This document shows positions 53,788-64,000 of a stretch of DNA of 64,000 bases, piece after piece. The position numbers were made by a program, and so were the translations under genes. Positions within the stretch are counted from its first letter, which is position 1. The number at the start of each line of letters is the position of its first letter. The notes beneath the pieces were generated by a model. The model saw only the letters and a list, made by a program, of their open reading frames with translations. It made no database searches and was not told the origin of the DNA. The stretch comes from Siphonodentalium dalli (Eukaryota > Mollusca > Scaphopoda > Gadilida > Siphonodentaliidae): the NCBI GenBank assembly GCA_032622095.1, contig CP136065.1, positions 156,745,577 to 156,809,576 on the forward strand, read 5' to 3'.

Positions 53788-53922
53788 ATGCAGCTGTTGT
53801 GTCTCGCTCTGGTGCATGGGATCGCTGCTGCGGAAGAAGATTGCATGTGTACAAACAAATGTAACTGTGGAATGTTTGTTATGTATATCTACTCCTGGAT
53901 ACGTATATTAGCGCGGCCTTGA
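53788..53922 (+). CDS. Candidate short secreted-peptide ORF or first exon
   Basis: A 44-codon ORF starts MQLLCLALVHGIAAAEEDCM, which has the shape of a signal peptide (hydrophobic core LLCLALV, small residues AAA before the acidic stretch). CTNKCNCG follows. It ends TGA at 53920. A potential donor (TTAT|GTATAT) lies about 40 bp before the stop, so this could be a first exon. No similar sequence comes to mind, and no downstream exon was found. Chance is a real alternative. Confidence 0.25.
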   Translation: MQLLCLALVHGIAAAEEDCMCTNKCNCGMFVMYIYSWIRILARP

Positions 53923-54814
53923 TTGATTCCACGTGTGTCGGGTGGTATAAACTACCCGGATTATATCCAAGATGCATATCAAATCAACGTGGTACTTATT
54001 GGCACCTACTGGGGTCGTCAATTGGTCGTACCAAACCATGCGCATTTCACGAGTAGAGTGTTGCTATAGTTATATGTATATATGCCGAGCTAAGGCACGC
54101 ATAACAAGATCAGATTGTTTTGCGTACCTTTTGAGCAAGGGCCATAATGTGTGTGGGTGATTCTCCCTTAAATGAACAAAATGTTGTCTCTCTAACAAAA
54201 ACTTCGATAAAAAGTGAAAAGGGTCAACAACGAACCACCCAAGTGGTGTTATTTGTCCACCAGTATATGGGGTGAAATCATAGTGAAATGACAGAACTGT
54301 GGTGTGTTCTTAATCTTGGATAATATGGGATATGCTGAGGTGGCGAATTTCCACCAACATCTAGTGTCTCATGATCCACAATGAAAACTGTCCATATCCC
54401 GTCTTATCTAATACCACACATTTAAACAACACAGTGTACGTATTTCATTCATACGAATTTCAGTGCCGTCTGTCTGTTTAACGGGGGGGGGGGTCTCACG
54501 AATTTAGCCTCGAAAGACTAAAAAAAATTCCCGGAAATGGGGACAAATGCTGTCTCCTAAAATGTCCACACCGCGATGCAGTTTTCTTAAGATGAGAAAG
54601 AATTAATGACTGGACGAAGGTGGGCCAATACCTTTACTTTTACTTTTCAAGTGGCCGATAATTTTGCCAAATATAATTTTTGGGTCGGGCCATGCATACC
54701 CAGGTAATTTGACAATTTAATTTTTCCAGATTTCGAACTCTTAATTTGTATTTTCTTTTAAAGGGAGAATCACCCGTGTATTATAACTTTTAGATCTTGC
54801 TTTACTAAATGATC

Positions 54815-55025
54815 ATAATAGCCTACCGGTACTTAGTTCCCTTACGAAATGCTCAGGTAATAATTTCAACAAATATAGGCCGTTTAACAAAGAGGAATCC
54901 TTCTACGCTTGTATTATTTGTTCATATGTCTGCTTATATTTTATGTAACACCCTTCCAGTGGAATAATAGACCATTCAAATGTGTGATTTTATAACTGAA
55001 CGTGGGATAGAAAGGATTAGCCAAA
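54815..55025. repeat. Dispersed family E ('AATAGACCATTCAAAT') copy
   Basis: AATAATAGACCATTCAAATG, TTTATAACTGAACGTG and GGGATAGAAAGGATTA match the pieces at 34580-34800 and 62288-62520 (inverted). It is probably a MITE with CCTTTCTAT termini. Confidence 0.55.
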
Positions 55026-56870
55026 CATTCATGCTATAATATGTCGCATTTCTGTGTTATACATTGACCAACATATACATATAGTATGCTCATGTACGCT
55101 TCATATATTATGAAATTTGTTTCCAAAGTGATTTCCACATTCCACTTAGCAGCTGGGGCCTAACATTCTGTATTCTGTATTGCACCAGGAAAACTCTAAT
55201 ATGTATCGCTCTGTATTATTACGCACTACATAATAACATGTATTGGTCAGGTTAATATGTTTTGAAGCGAACATTTCTCTCATATCGACAAGTCCCCGCG
55301 GATGTATAATAGTGTAGTGACTTAGCGACAAAATTTTGTCATATTGGAACGGACTGGCCAAAAGTGCCATTTTTTTATATTATGTCAAGTTAGGTGTGCT
55401 CTTTCAGAAAGTGAACTAGAAACAGGTTTCTGATCAATATTAACCCTTGTTTCCATTATAAATCCAAGATGGCGGCCAAATTCAATCATTATTTCACCAT
55501 GACGTTCCAACTGGTATACAATTTAAGGTACATGTATAATAAAGGAGTCATTCCATCCGGCATTGTCATATTTTGAAGATATTAGCAATCCAGGATGACC
55601 AAATTTGAAAATTATCACTTTTGGACCAAAAGCATGAAATTTTGTCATAAAATCATTCTCGTTTCAATTATTTTGGAATAATAAACAGACAATTTCTCAA
55701 AAGTGTTTCAGTGCAGATCAAAGGTTAAGATCTTAAAAATTTCAGAAATGTATACTGCAAACAAAATATACAACATCTAGGACAAATTCGTAACCATATT
55801 TTAGACAGTTTGGATTATGTTACCCCTCACCCCAAAAATCATGAAATTTTGTTTTTGTGATAAACATCCGATAGAACATGGATGAGAATCTATAAAGGAC
55901 ACTATTCTATCACATTTCTAAATACTGTAATTGCAATTACACACACAATGACCAAAGTTGAAATTTACAACTTTTTCGACTAAAATATGCAATTTGGTAA
56001 ACAAATCCTCGTCATTTCAAATATTTTGGTCCAATAAATGGTCATTTACTCATAGGATATTTGCGATAGTTCAAAATGTTTGGTCTTAAATGTTTTGGAC
56101 ATATATACTGAAAACAACGAATACATTTTATGTGGTTAATATGTAACAACGTTTCAGAAAATTTGATTTATGTTACCCCTCACCCCAAAAATCACGAAAA
56201 TGTGACTTGGTTGTAAAGATTCAATAAATCTTTGGTTAAATCTTATAAAGTGAGTTTGTCGATGACAATTAGTCATATTTTGTTATGTAACAATCTCATT
56301 GACAGTATACTGTTTAAATTTACAATTGCATGCCTAATAACAGCTATATTTTATGGTAAAATAACCATCATATCAAATATTTTCAACCATTATATGGGCA
56401 ATTTCTCAAACATTTCCCAAGATCGTATACCACATGCGGCCTTGAAAGTTTCGAAAATGACTGTCGAATACAACACATTTAAAGGTGTATACATGTCATG
56501 TTTTGGTGAAATAGAATAAAATTCTAAAAATCTATTATACCATAAATAATTTGAAGGTGTTGACTTATATAATCTACAAATGTAGCATACAAGAGGGGGT
56601 ATATATAGACATGTAGTTCAGATCACAACTTTAATTTGTCTATCAATAATACACATAACATAAAGATGGTCTATCTTTGTTTATACTCTGTTCTTAAATT
56701 CACGTTTGTTATGTTGTACCTGTATAACTATAATGTGCACAGTCTGATCATACCAGCGGATATATAGCAACTCTTAGATTGTCATGTTATAATCACCGGT
56801 GACCATGTTGATACATTGAACAAATATTTTAGGCATTCTTAATATTACAATTACTGTTACAACTGCATAA

Positions 56871-58035
56871 TTATGTGCATGGTAAATCAGCTATTGCACA
56901 TTTGCACCTGTTACAAGTTTGGGATTTGCAACAACACTTGATGAGTTCTGAACACACAGCTGCAGCTTCTGGTAATGTAGTCCACAATGGTTTACATCCA
57001 TGATCTTCAACTGTCCATTCCCAGTCATGCAGGCCATGTATTGGAATTGTTATGTCATGACAAGTGTACCACAATCCTGCCTGGTATATGGCTCATTTCA
57101 TATGCTGTATTAGGGCCCCTTTTGAGCGACAAGTTTTGGAGAATTCTCTTCATATGCCTCGTTATCAGCAACTTTTGACAACCTTTATTATAATTAATGG
57201 TAATGAAACGTTCGAGTTCTTTGAAAATGTATGAGGACGAATCTAGTTGATTAAAAGGTTGATTCGCCTATAGAAGAAATGTACATTTATCTGTGATAAC
57301 AGGATAATATTTCCATGCTATCCAGAAACTTTTTCTGCCCTTTATATGGAAGAACAAAGTGGTATCAAAACCAGATATCGAATGAAAATTGGGTAGTGAT
57401 AACAATTGTCATCGCCCAGAGCGGAAAATGTGCTGTTGTCATGGTACAATGTTTTAGTTTTGCCTATTCCTAGAGAAACACATGTATCACCACCACTGTT
57501 AGCATCCGTAAACTTTGAAAACAGACCGATGACCATTCAAGTTACCAGGACATATGTGTCAACAATCCAAACACGGATGGTCGTCAGCCCACAAGAAAGC
57601 GCATGGATAATGTGCGGCACAATTCTAATATCAGCTTCCTCCTGACAACAGTTTCTCAAGATTTACTAGGAAGAATTTGCTATTTTGAGAGTTGACGAAC
57701 ATTCTGTCATGTTTAACACTTTATCATCATGTTCTGATGCATTACTTGTCAGGAATACAAAAATTTCAAGCTTATTGTCAGAATGACGGAGGAAGTCGTT
57801 CCATTTTTTTGGAATCTTAGTTTGGCCACCAACTTTTCGTCCAAGACCTATACCACGATTCTCATTAGTGCTGCCTTTTGTGCTGCCTTCAAAATACCTA
57901 TCCCACACAACACACATGACATTAACACTTCTTAGTTTGTAGAGTAGAAACTTCATTGGTGACTTTAATCATTAATAGTACATGTAGATCCTATCGCAGG
58001 CACAAGAACGCCTCCATCAAATATCTTGCACGTAC
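56871..58035 (-). pseudogene. Broken mobile-element-type gene, left copy (EADxR / GxDTTxFF family)
   Basis: Read on the - strand: QDIFDGGVLVPAIGST, then MCVVWDRYFEGSTKGSTNEN, GIGLGRKVGGQTKIPKKWND, FLRHSDNKLEIFVFL (57700-57930); EEADIRIVPHIIHAL (~57600); DTCVSLGIGKTKTLYH (57360-57535); LPNFHSISGFDTTLFFHIKG (~57330); LWYTCHDITIPIHGL with DWEW (57000-57074); and a Cys-rich tail SELIKCCCKSQTCNRCKC (56890-56950). The order matches a common uncharacterised protein of cnidarian, mollusc and arthropod genomes that behaves like a transposon gene. Several frameshifts and stops make it a pseudogene. Its N-terminal part is missing. Confidence 0.75.
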
Positions 58036-58049
58036 TTCCAATATTTTAT

Positions 58050-58700
58050 TTCTTGTAATAGTGTGTTCGAACAACATTTGGGCAGTTCAAAAAACCCGAA
58101 ATCGCTTCTCCGCTATTCCAAACGATCAAGTGCAGGAACAGGAGAACATCAAATTGAAAGGAAATGGAGGGTTGGTAGGTTTAACAGAGAGCTCATCAAC
58201 AATAACGAGATGGCTAGAACTCCCCGAACCAGACGTGTTTTTCTCTCATGAGAGTCGGCTATTTCCCCCGCCTTACTAGTATCAACGGGAGGTAAATTCA
58301 AGGGGACACACTCTGATTTGCTGGGATGTATCCGGGAAGCAATTGGAGATATATCTGACCCACATAAAACATGTTCAGTGCAAGATATTTGATGGAGGCG
58401 TTCTTGTGGATATGATTGTACCTGCGATATAGTATCTACTTTTAATGATTACGCCCAGTCACTAATGAAGTTTCTACTCTACAGACTAAGAAATGTTACT
58501 GTCATATATGTAGTGTGGGACATATGAAACGAGCTGCCTACCAGGTAGGATTGTGGTACACTTGTCATGACAAGCTGCAGCTGTGTGCTCAGAACTCATT
58601 AAGTGTTGTTGCAAATCACAAACTTGTAACAGATGCAAATGTGTAAACGCTGATTTACCATACACAGAGTTATGTAGATGTAATTGTGTGCTTAAAATAT
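58050..58700 (+). pseudogene. Broken mobile-element-type gene, right copy, internally deleted
   Basis: The + strand reads NRFSAIPNDQVQEQENIKLK, GNGGLVGLTESSSTITRW (58100-58215), then FFSHESRLFPP, GGKFKGTHSDLLGCI, QDIFDGGVLV (58240-58415), FLLYRLRNVTVIYVVWD (~58470-58525), YQVGLWYTCHD (~58545) and SELIKCCCKSQTCNRCKC (58590-58645). DQxxEQ..GxGGxVGLTE and FFSHE..PPxL..KSDLL are family blocks normally 100-200 residues apart, so a first deletion lies near 58240. A second removes everything between VVWD and YQVGLW. Confidence 0.75.
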
Positions 58701-60179
58701 TTGTTCAACGTATAAACACAGGCAGCGGTGATTATAACATGACAATCTATGAGTTGCTATCTATCGGCTGGTATTATCAGTCTGTGAACATTATAGTTAT
58801 ATAACATAACAAACATGAATTTAAGAACACAGTATAAACAAAGATAGGCCATCTTTATGTGTATTATTGATTGACAATTTAAAGTTGTGACCTGAAATGC
58901 ATATCTATAAATACACCCCTCTTGAATGCTAGATTACATAAGTCAATGATATTGGGTAAAATATATCCATTAATGGTATTATAGATTCTTTTACTTTTAT
59001 TGTATTTCACCAAAACATTACATGTATATACCCTTATATGTGTTGTATATATATTCGATGTTCATTTTCGAAACTTTTAAGACCGCATATTGTATATTAT
59101 TGCATATTGCCATTCTATTGGTTGAACATATTTGAAATGATCAAATAAATTTTTATTAGGCATAAAATTGTTAATTTCAACAGTATACTGACAATGAGAT
59201 TGTTACATTATAATATATGACGAATGGCGATCGACAAACTCACTTTATAAGATTTAACCAAAGATTTATTGAATCCTTACAACAAGTCACATTTTCGTGA
59301 TGTTTGGGGTGAGGGGTAACATAAACCAAGTTTTCTGAAACGTTGTTACATATTAAACACATACAATGTATTCATCGTTTTCAGTATATATGTTCAAAAC
59401 ATATAAGACCGAACATTGTGAACTATCGCAAATATCCTATGAGTAAATGACCATTTATTGGACCGAAATATTTGAAATGAAGAGGATTTTCTTACAAAAT
59501 TGCATATGTTTTGTCGAAAAAGATGTTATATTTCAACTTTGGTCATTGTGTATGTAATTGCCATTGCAGTATTTAGAAATGTGATCAAATAGTGTCCTTT
59601 ATAGATTCTCATCCATGTTCTATCGGATGTTTATCACAAAAACAATATTTCATGATTTTTGGGGTGAGGGGTAACATAATCCAAAATTTCTAAAATACGG
59701 TTAAGAATGTGTCCTAGATATTGTATGTTTTGATTAGAGTATACATGTCCAAAAATGTTAAGACCTTAACCTTTGATCTACACTGAAATATTTTTGAGAA
59801 ATTGTCTGTTTATTATTCCGAAATAATTGAAACGAGAATGATTATATGACAAAATTGCATGTTTTTGGTACAAAAAGTGATAAATTTCCAATTTGGTCAG
59901 CCTGGGTTGCTACTATCTTCAAAATATGACAATGTCAGGTTGAATGACGCCTTTATTATGCATGCACCTCAAATTTTATACCAGTTGGAACGTCAGGGTG
60001 AAATAATGATTGAATTTGACCGCCATCTTGGATTTATATTGGAAACAAGGGTTAATATTGATCAGAAACCTGTTTCTAGTTCACTTTCTGAAAGAGCACA
60101 CATAACTTGACAAAATATAAAAAAATGGCACTTTTGGCCAGTCCGTTCCAAAAAAAACGCTAAGTCACTACACTATAAT

Positions 60180-63061
60180 ACAGTTCGCGTATAAGTAGTT
60201 ACTCTTAAAAATCGAACCAAAGACATCGCAATTTTACATTCATCTGTTTTCAGTTGTTTTAACAAAAGTGAAGGAAATTAACGCTCTTTATGTATTCCAT
60301 ATCCGGAATAGACTAACACAAAACGTTCTTTATTATTCCATGTTGTTCATATGCTCTGTAAATTACATTCCATACACGGTCACAGCCATATTTTCCAGCT
60401 ATTATCAATTTCTCTCACATAAGTGAAATAAGTGTTCTTTATATATCTATACCATATCATGTATAGTTTGCTAACACGAAACGCTCTTTTCTGTTCCAAG
60501 CCGTGCAAATGGCTGGGGTGGGGGTTGTTGCTTTTATTGGGGTAGCAATGTGATGCCAATATCACAAGTTAATACACAGTCATGTGAGTAAATAAATTCC
60601 AGTAATGCTCATTACATGAACACATATATGAAATTGAAAGCAAAGCATTTCCTTCAAGTTCAGACTGGTATATGTTTTACCAACCATAGATTCGTGGTCA
60701 CTAGTCAATTAGTAATATCAAACCTCCATATCTTTCTTTAACAATATAACAATCATTCTTGTGACCCTTGGCATTTGAATACATGTATTTAATCTCTTAT
60801 TCGTTCCTCAACTGATTAATATCATGTATAATGTACTACATTCACAGTGTACTCAATACATAAAACATGGATAAATGCTATGTCATTCTTGTTACTAGTG
60901 CCAGTGTATTTATTTACACAGTCCGTACTCTTAAAAAGAACATATAGAAACCCAAATTATTAAGCCATTAATAAGCCATTAAGCCAATATTGGAATTTTA
61001 CATTACTCAAAAAAGTTGGAAATTTTATTAGACCAAATCCAATATAGTTGGAAATTGTATGGTCTCACCCCCATTTGAAACCCCCTATAGCAACGTCCCT
61101 GTTCAAGGTTGTATCTTTTATGACTTCAATCAGCTTCAATTCGACTTTCTGTGACACAAAATGCTCACAGGAAGGTAGTTATAGTATTTATCGACATATT
61201 ACGATACAAGTAATATTCAAAAACGAATATTACGAGCCCAGGTGTATTTTGGAGCGCAAACCGCCGAGTGGCTTTAGTTGTCACATGTGATACCTTTAGA
61301 CGCAAACAATGAGGTGAAAAACTGTTGATCTTTATTTGAAGAAATGTGCGCTATCTCCATCAAAAGATGAGGGCGTGGTTTGGTCCAACAAGTGTTGATA
61401 CTATAAACGGATATATCATATTTTACACTTTCAAAAGTTATATTCGAAAAATTATGTAAAAATAAACGAACGAAGCTATATGACGGAAAGTAAAAGAAGT
61501 CCACATTATACAATTGGATAGACAACAGTCGAGGTCCATAAACAATAATTTGAAATCATGCATGATTCTGCATGATTTTCTATTTTAAAAATCCAATCCA
61601 CATGTATGTAATACTATATGGTTGAAGGGGTTGAAGGGTTTTGTTTTTACCAAAAAAAGTAGCAGACACGAAAACTAACCGTCATTCAGAACGAGATATC
61701 AAAACATGTGTACCCTTCAGCACATTTTCAAAACCTGTGTAGGCCTACCCTTCGGCACTTTTGTTGGTGAAAGTGAACTCTTCAGCAATACTATATACTT
61801 GTATGTTTGTATATGTTTGTAACCAACATTTGTCTATGATTAATTGGAAATTTGTGTGAGGCTCTCGCACTAAGGTATATACACCTATCAGGTTCCTTTG
61901 TCTGGTGCATCTCGACTCAGCAATCATCAAAGTATATGCTTTTTATGTACGTGGCACCTATAGTAATTGAAAGATAACAGGAAAAGACCGTATAACATTA
62001 TACACGCGAGATTGGAACAACATATCAGCATTATTTTTGGGAGATATAATAAATACACAGTAAATCGTTTCTCCAGGGCTTCGCTACCTACTTGGCATCA
62101 CTTTGATCATAAGATTTCCGTTGTGATCTCGTAATCTGTTCATATGTTTTTTCCTAACTCGATTTCTACCGCAAATATTTCGTGGATATGATTAATTTGG
62201 ATGGAGTGGTAGTTTGTATGAAGGGGGTCACTCTCATAAAAAAGTGGGAATGGGTACAGCCGCTCACAGGTTGTATATAGGTTATATAACTAACCCTTTC
62301 TATTCTAAATAGATTCTGCCATTTAGCTACAAAAGTGTACATGGATGGTCTATTATTCATTTGGAGGGTTTTCATGAAAAATGAGCAGACAGCAGTACGT
62401 ATATATATATGATATATGACTAAAAGATAATACAAGTGCAGAAGGATTCATAGCCATGCATTGGCGGAAAATGTTCTGATCATAAGAGCAACAAATGAAC
62501 TGTTAGAAGTTTATAATAAGTAATATTAGTGCACCGAAGGGGACACCGAGTCCAATGCGTTCAGTCGGTCAGAAGACTAATTTAAAGATGGTGTCTCTTT
62601 TACCTGTCAACATACGTTTATGAAACTCGTTTTTATAACTCAAACTATCCTCGTAATTATGAAAGAGAGATGACGTCACACATATATTCCACGATAAAGT
62701 TATAAAAGGGTAAATTTTCTTTTTTAAATTCTAAAAATAGAAACACGTGCTGTCCCATAGCCTTAGGTTTATAACATAAGTTGAAAGAATAACAATATTC
62801 TGGTAACAGAAGCTTCTGGTCTTCGCCTCAGGATTATTTGGTGCATTGTGTTTGCGGGGCGTGGATAGATTTCTATCGTTGCCCCGATAATTTGTCACGG
62901 TGATGATGGAAACATATATAAACAAGATACAGATTACCGATAATATAACACACACGGAGACCACGTGTATTCGTTAACAAGGCAACTGACCAATCATAGT
63001 TCACAGAAGGACTAACCGCGGATCCCATTAGCGGTGGATAAACCTTTTCTATCTTCAAACA
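60180..63061. other. Upstream flank, repeats only
   Basis: 60250-60540 has words AACGCTCTTT..ATTCCA and GTGCAAATGGCTG related to the interior of family D, and 61140-61280 carries its right end (GGAGCGCAAACCGCC). 62288-62520 is a family E copy (AACCCTTTCTATTCTAAATA). No supported gene. Confidence 0.5.
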
Positions 63062-63193
63062 TCAAATATTCCCAAACACGTGCGCTGGCATCTGGTCTGC
63101 CTTGGCATCTTTCCTGAGAGTTCGAATTTCGCTTTCCTTCGTCTGCAGGTAGGCTAAGTGGATCTTGGCATGGGGATCATTCATCTTTCTGAC
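63062..63193 (-). CDS. Candidate terminal exon of a neighbouring gene
   Basis: On the - strand a coding-looking frame reads (VRK)MNDPHAKIHLAYLQTKE, SEIRTLRKDAKADQ and MPAHVFGNI, then TGA at 63062-63064. A TAA in the same frame lies just upstream (63200-63202). It therefore needs either an acceptor at TTAAAG|GTCAG (63193) or CAG|A (63188), or its own start at 63184. The polypyrimidine tract is poor. The composition suggests a short coiled coil. Identity unknown. Confidence 0.3.
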   Translation of the reverse strand, partial: VRKMNDPHAKIHLAYLQTKESEIRTLRKDAKADQMPAHVFGNI

Positions 63194-63632
63194 CTTTAAT
63201 TATATATCCGTTCATACCAAACACGTGCCGCCCATACCTAATTTTATTGATCCCTGGTTATCCCATTGTTAGTGTTGCGGTGGTGCATGATTACGATGAT
63301 TTTTTACGATAGTTGCCAGCCTGCAGAGACTGGCTGGCAACATATAACCTCAAATTGTTAAACATTTGTTTCAACCATTCTAGTATATAGACAAAAGTCT
63401 CTTATATTGGGAAAACTAGTTTAGAGAAACAGGGAGCGAACACTTTTAATAGGGGTCTGCATGAGATTTTCCACCCATGCAAGTCTTCGGCAAACATGTT
63501 CTTTTCATATATAGTGGTATTCCCCCCTCACAACAATAAACGGCATACCACATACAGAATTTGTGCAGTGTTGATGATTGGTCATTTAGTTATTAAATAA
63601 GCGATATTCCTACATCATTTTAGATTAATGGT

Positions 63633-63696
63633 TCATTCGCAATCTTCCAAGAATTGATTCGGGAACTGATCCACAAGGCCCATAACAGCGTTAGAC
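63633..63696 (-). CDS. Second candidate terminal exon near the right edge
   Basis: On the - strand a strong acceptor (TGACGTTCTTGGTTTGCAG) precedes a phase-2 frame SNAVMGLVDQFPNQFLEDCE ending TGA at 63633. It could be the 3' end of a gene entering from the right, possibly an alternative to the exon at 63062-63193. I do not recognise the peptide. Confidence 0.25.
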
Positions 63697-64000
63697 CTGC
63701 AAACCAAGAACGTCAAATGCATGTCACAGTTCACTGCCAAAAAAATATATACGATAATGAATGATAGAACAGTCGTAGTAGTCCCCGAAAAAAAATGCTT
63801 TCATTTTTAAATATATTTATGGATCAACCCAGTGGTTATGGGAGCAATGACTGGCAAGGGGTACAACCTTTAGAAGGCTATACTTATGCTAATATAAGTA
63901 TATGCATGTGTATAACTTAAGGATCAGCTGTGTGCAAGGGGGCTGGAGGCCATACATGCCCACCTTATGCCGACCCTGGATCAAGCTAGCATGTAGCGAT

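Larger units (their letters stand above)
55307..60179. repeat. 4.9-kb inverted repeat: two head-to-head decayed element copies
   Basis: 55307-58035 and 58375-60179 are diverged reverse complements (TAATAGTGTAGTGACTTAGCG at one edge, CGCTAAGTCACTACACTAT at the other). Matching runs continue through CAAGATGGCGGCCAAATTC / GACCGCCATCTTGG and many others. The left arm is longer because the right arm lacks about 0.9 kb of its middle. In each arm the outer ~1.2 kb is made of three diverged tandem units of ~340 bp carrying GTTACCCCTCACCCCAAAAA. The inner parts are broken copies of one gene. Confidence 0.85.

Noticed and set aside
57956-58279. 107-codon + strand ORF taken as an intact gene
   Set aside because: Its latter part is a fragment of the decayed element gene; the frame breaks at 58279, and family blocks continue in other frames.
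1-64000. tRNA, rRNA and CRISPR features
   Set aside because: I looked for T-arm words such as GGTTCGAATC with a matching A box and for spaced identical repeats; nothing convincing was seen, but this was by eye.

Overview
This is a eukaryotic window, AT-rich, with introns, canonical GT..AG splice sites and many MITE, foldback and LINE remnants. Gene content and repeat style point to an invertebrate, most likely a lophotrochozoan and probably a mollusc. That placement is inferred from an ependymin-related gene, an invertebrate synaptopodin-2 homologue and abundant repeats carrying (GGAC)n-type tails. Most of the sequence is non-coding.

Two protein-coding genes are well supported. At the left edge, on the + strand, are 3' exons of an ependymin-related secreted protein (exons 1359-1523 and 3340-3428, possible last exon 4609-4629); its 5' half lies left of the window. 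On the - strand, 49597 down to 19634, is a complete five-exon coding region (2268 nt, 755 residues) for a PDZ-containing synaptopodin-2/SYNPO2L-like (myopodin/CHAP family) actin-associated protein. Every splice phase agrees, the ATG directly follows an in-frame TAG, and the reading frame ends in TGA. Its first coding intron is 19.0 kb and cuts the PDZ domain in two. The two genes converge tail to tail with 15 kb of repeats between them. Weak hints of further genes are a short secreted-peptide-like ORF (53788-53922, +) and two candidate terminal exons on the - strand near the right edge (63062-63193, 63633-63696).

Layout: 1-4.6 kb, ependymin-related exons squeezed between copies of one MITE. 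4.6-19.6 kb, intergenic repeats: a LINE fragment (8.6 kb), diverged tandem blocks (10.1-11.9 kb) and several foldbacks. 19.6-30.5 kb, the last four coding exons of the SYNPO2-like gene; intron 4 holds a 2.97 kb defective tyrosine-recombinase element (22219-25183) between 116-bp direct repeats. 30.5-49.5 kb, the giant intron, holding a ~950-bp minisatellite (33.2-34.1 kb), nested MITEs (36-38.4 kb), a foldback element with tandem-repeat ends inside another foldback with a 9-bp target duplication (40.9-42.3 kb), a piggyBac-like MITE built as a palindrome of palindromes (46.0-46.4 kb) and a LINE remnant (47.6 kb). 50-64 kb, upstream flank with a 4.9-kb inverted repeat (55.3-60.2 kb) formed by two head-to-head decayed copies of a mobile-element-type gene with the EADxR / GxDTTxFF / Cys-rich-tail signature.

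The clearest points for a second look are the 55.3-60.2 kb inverted pair, the foldback-in-foldback at 40.9-42.3 kb, the deletion-derived recombinase element at 22.2-25.2 kb, and the hierarchical palindrome at 46.0-46.4 kb. I do not see an operon-like or defence-like system.
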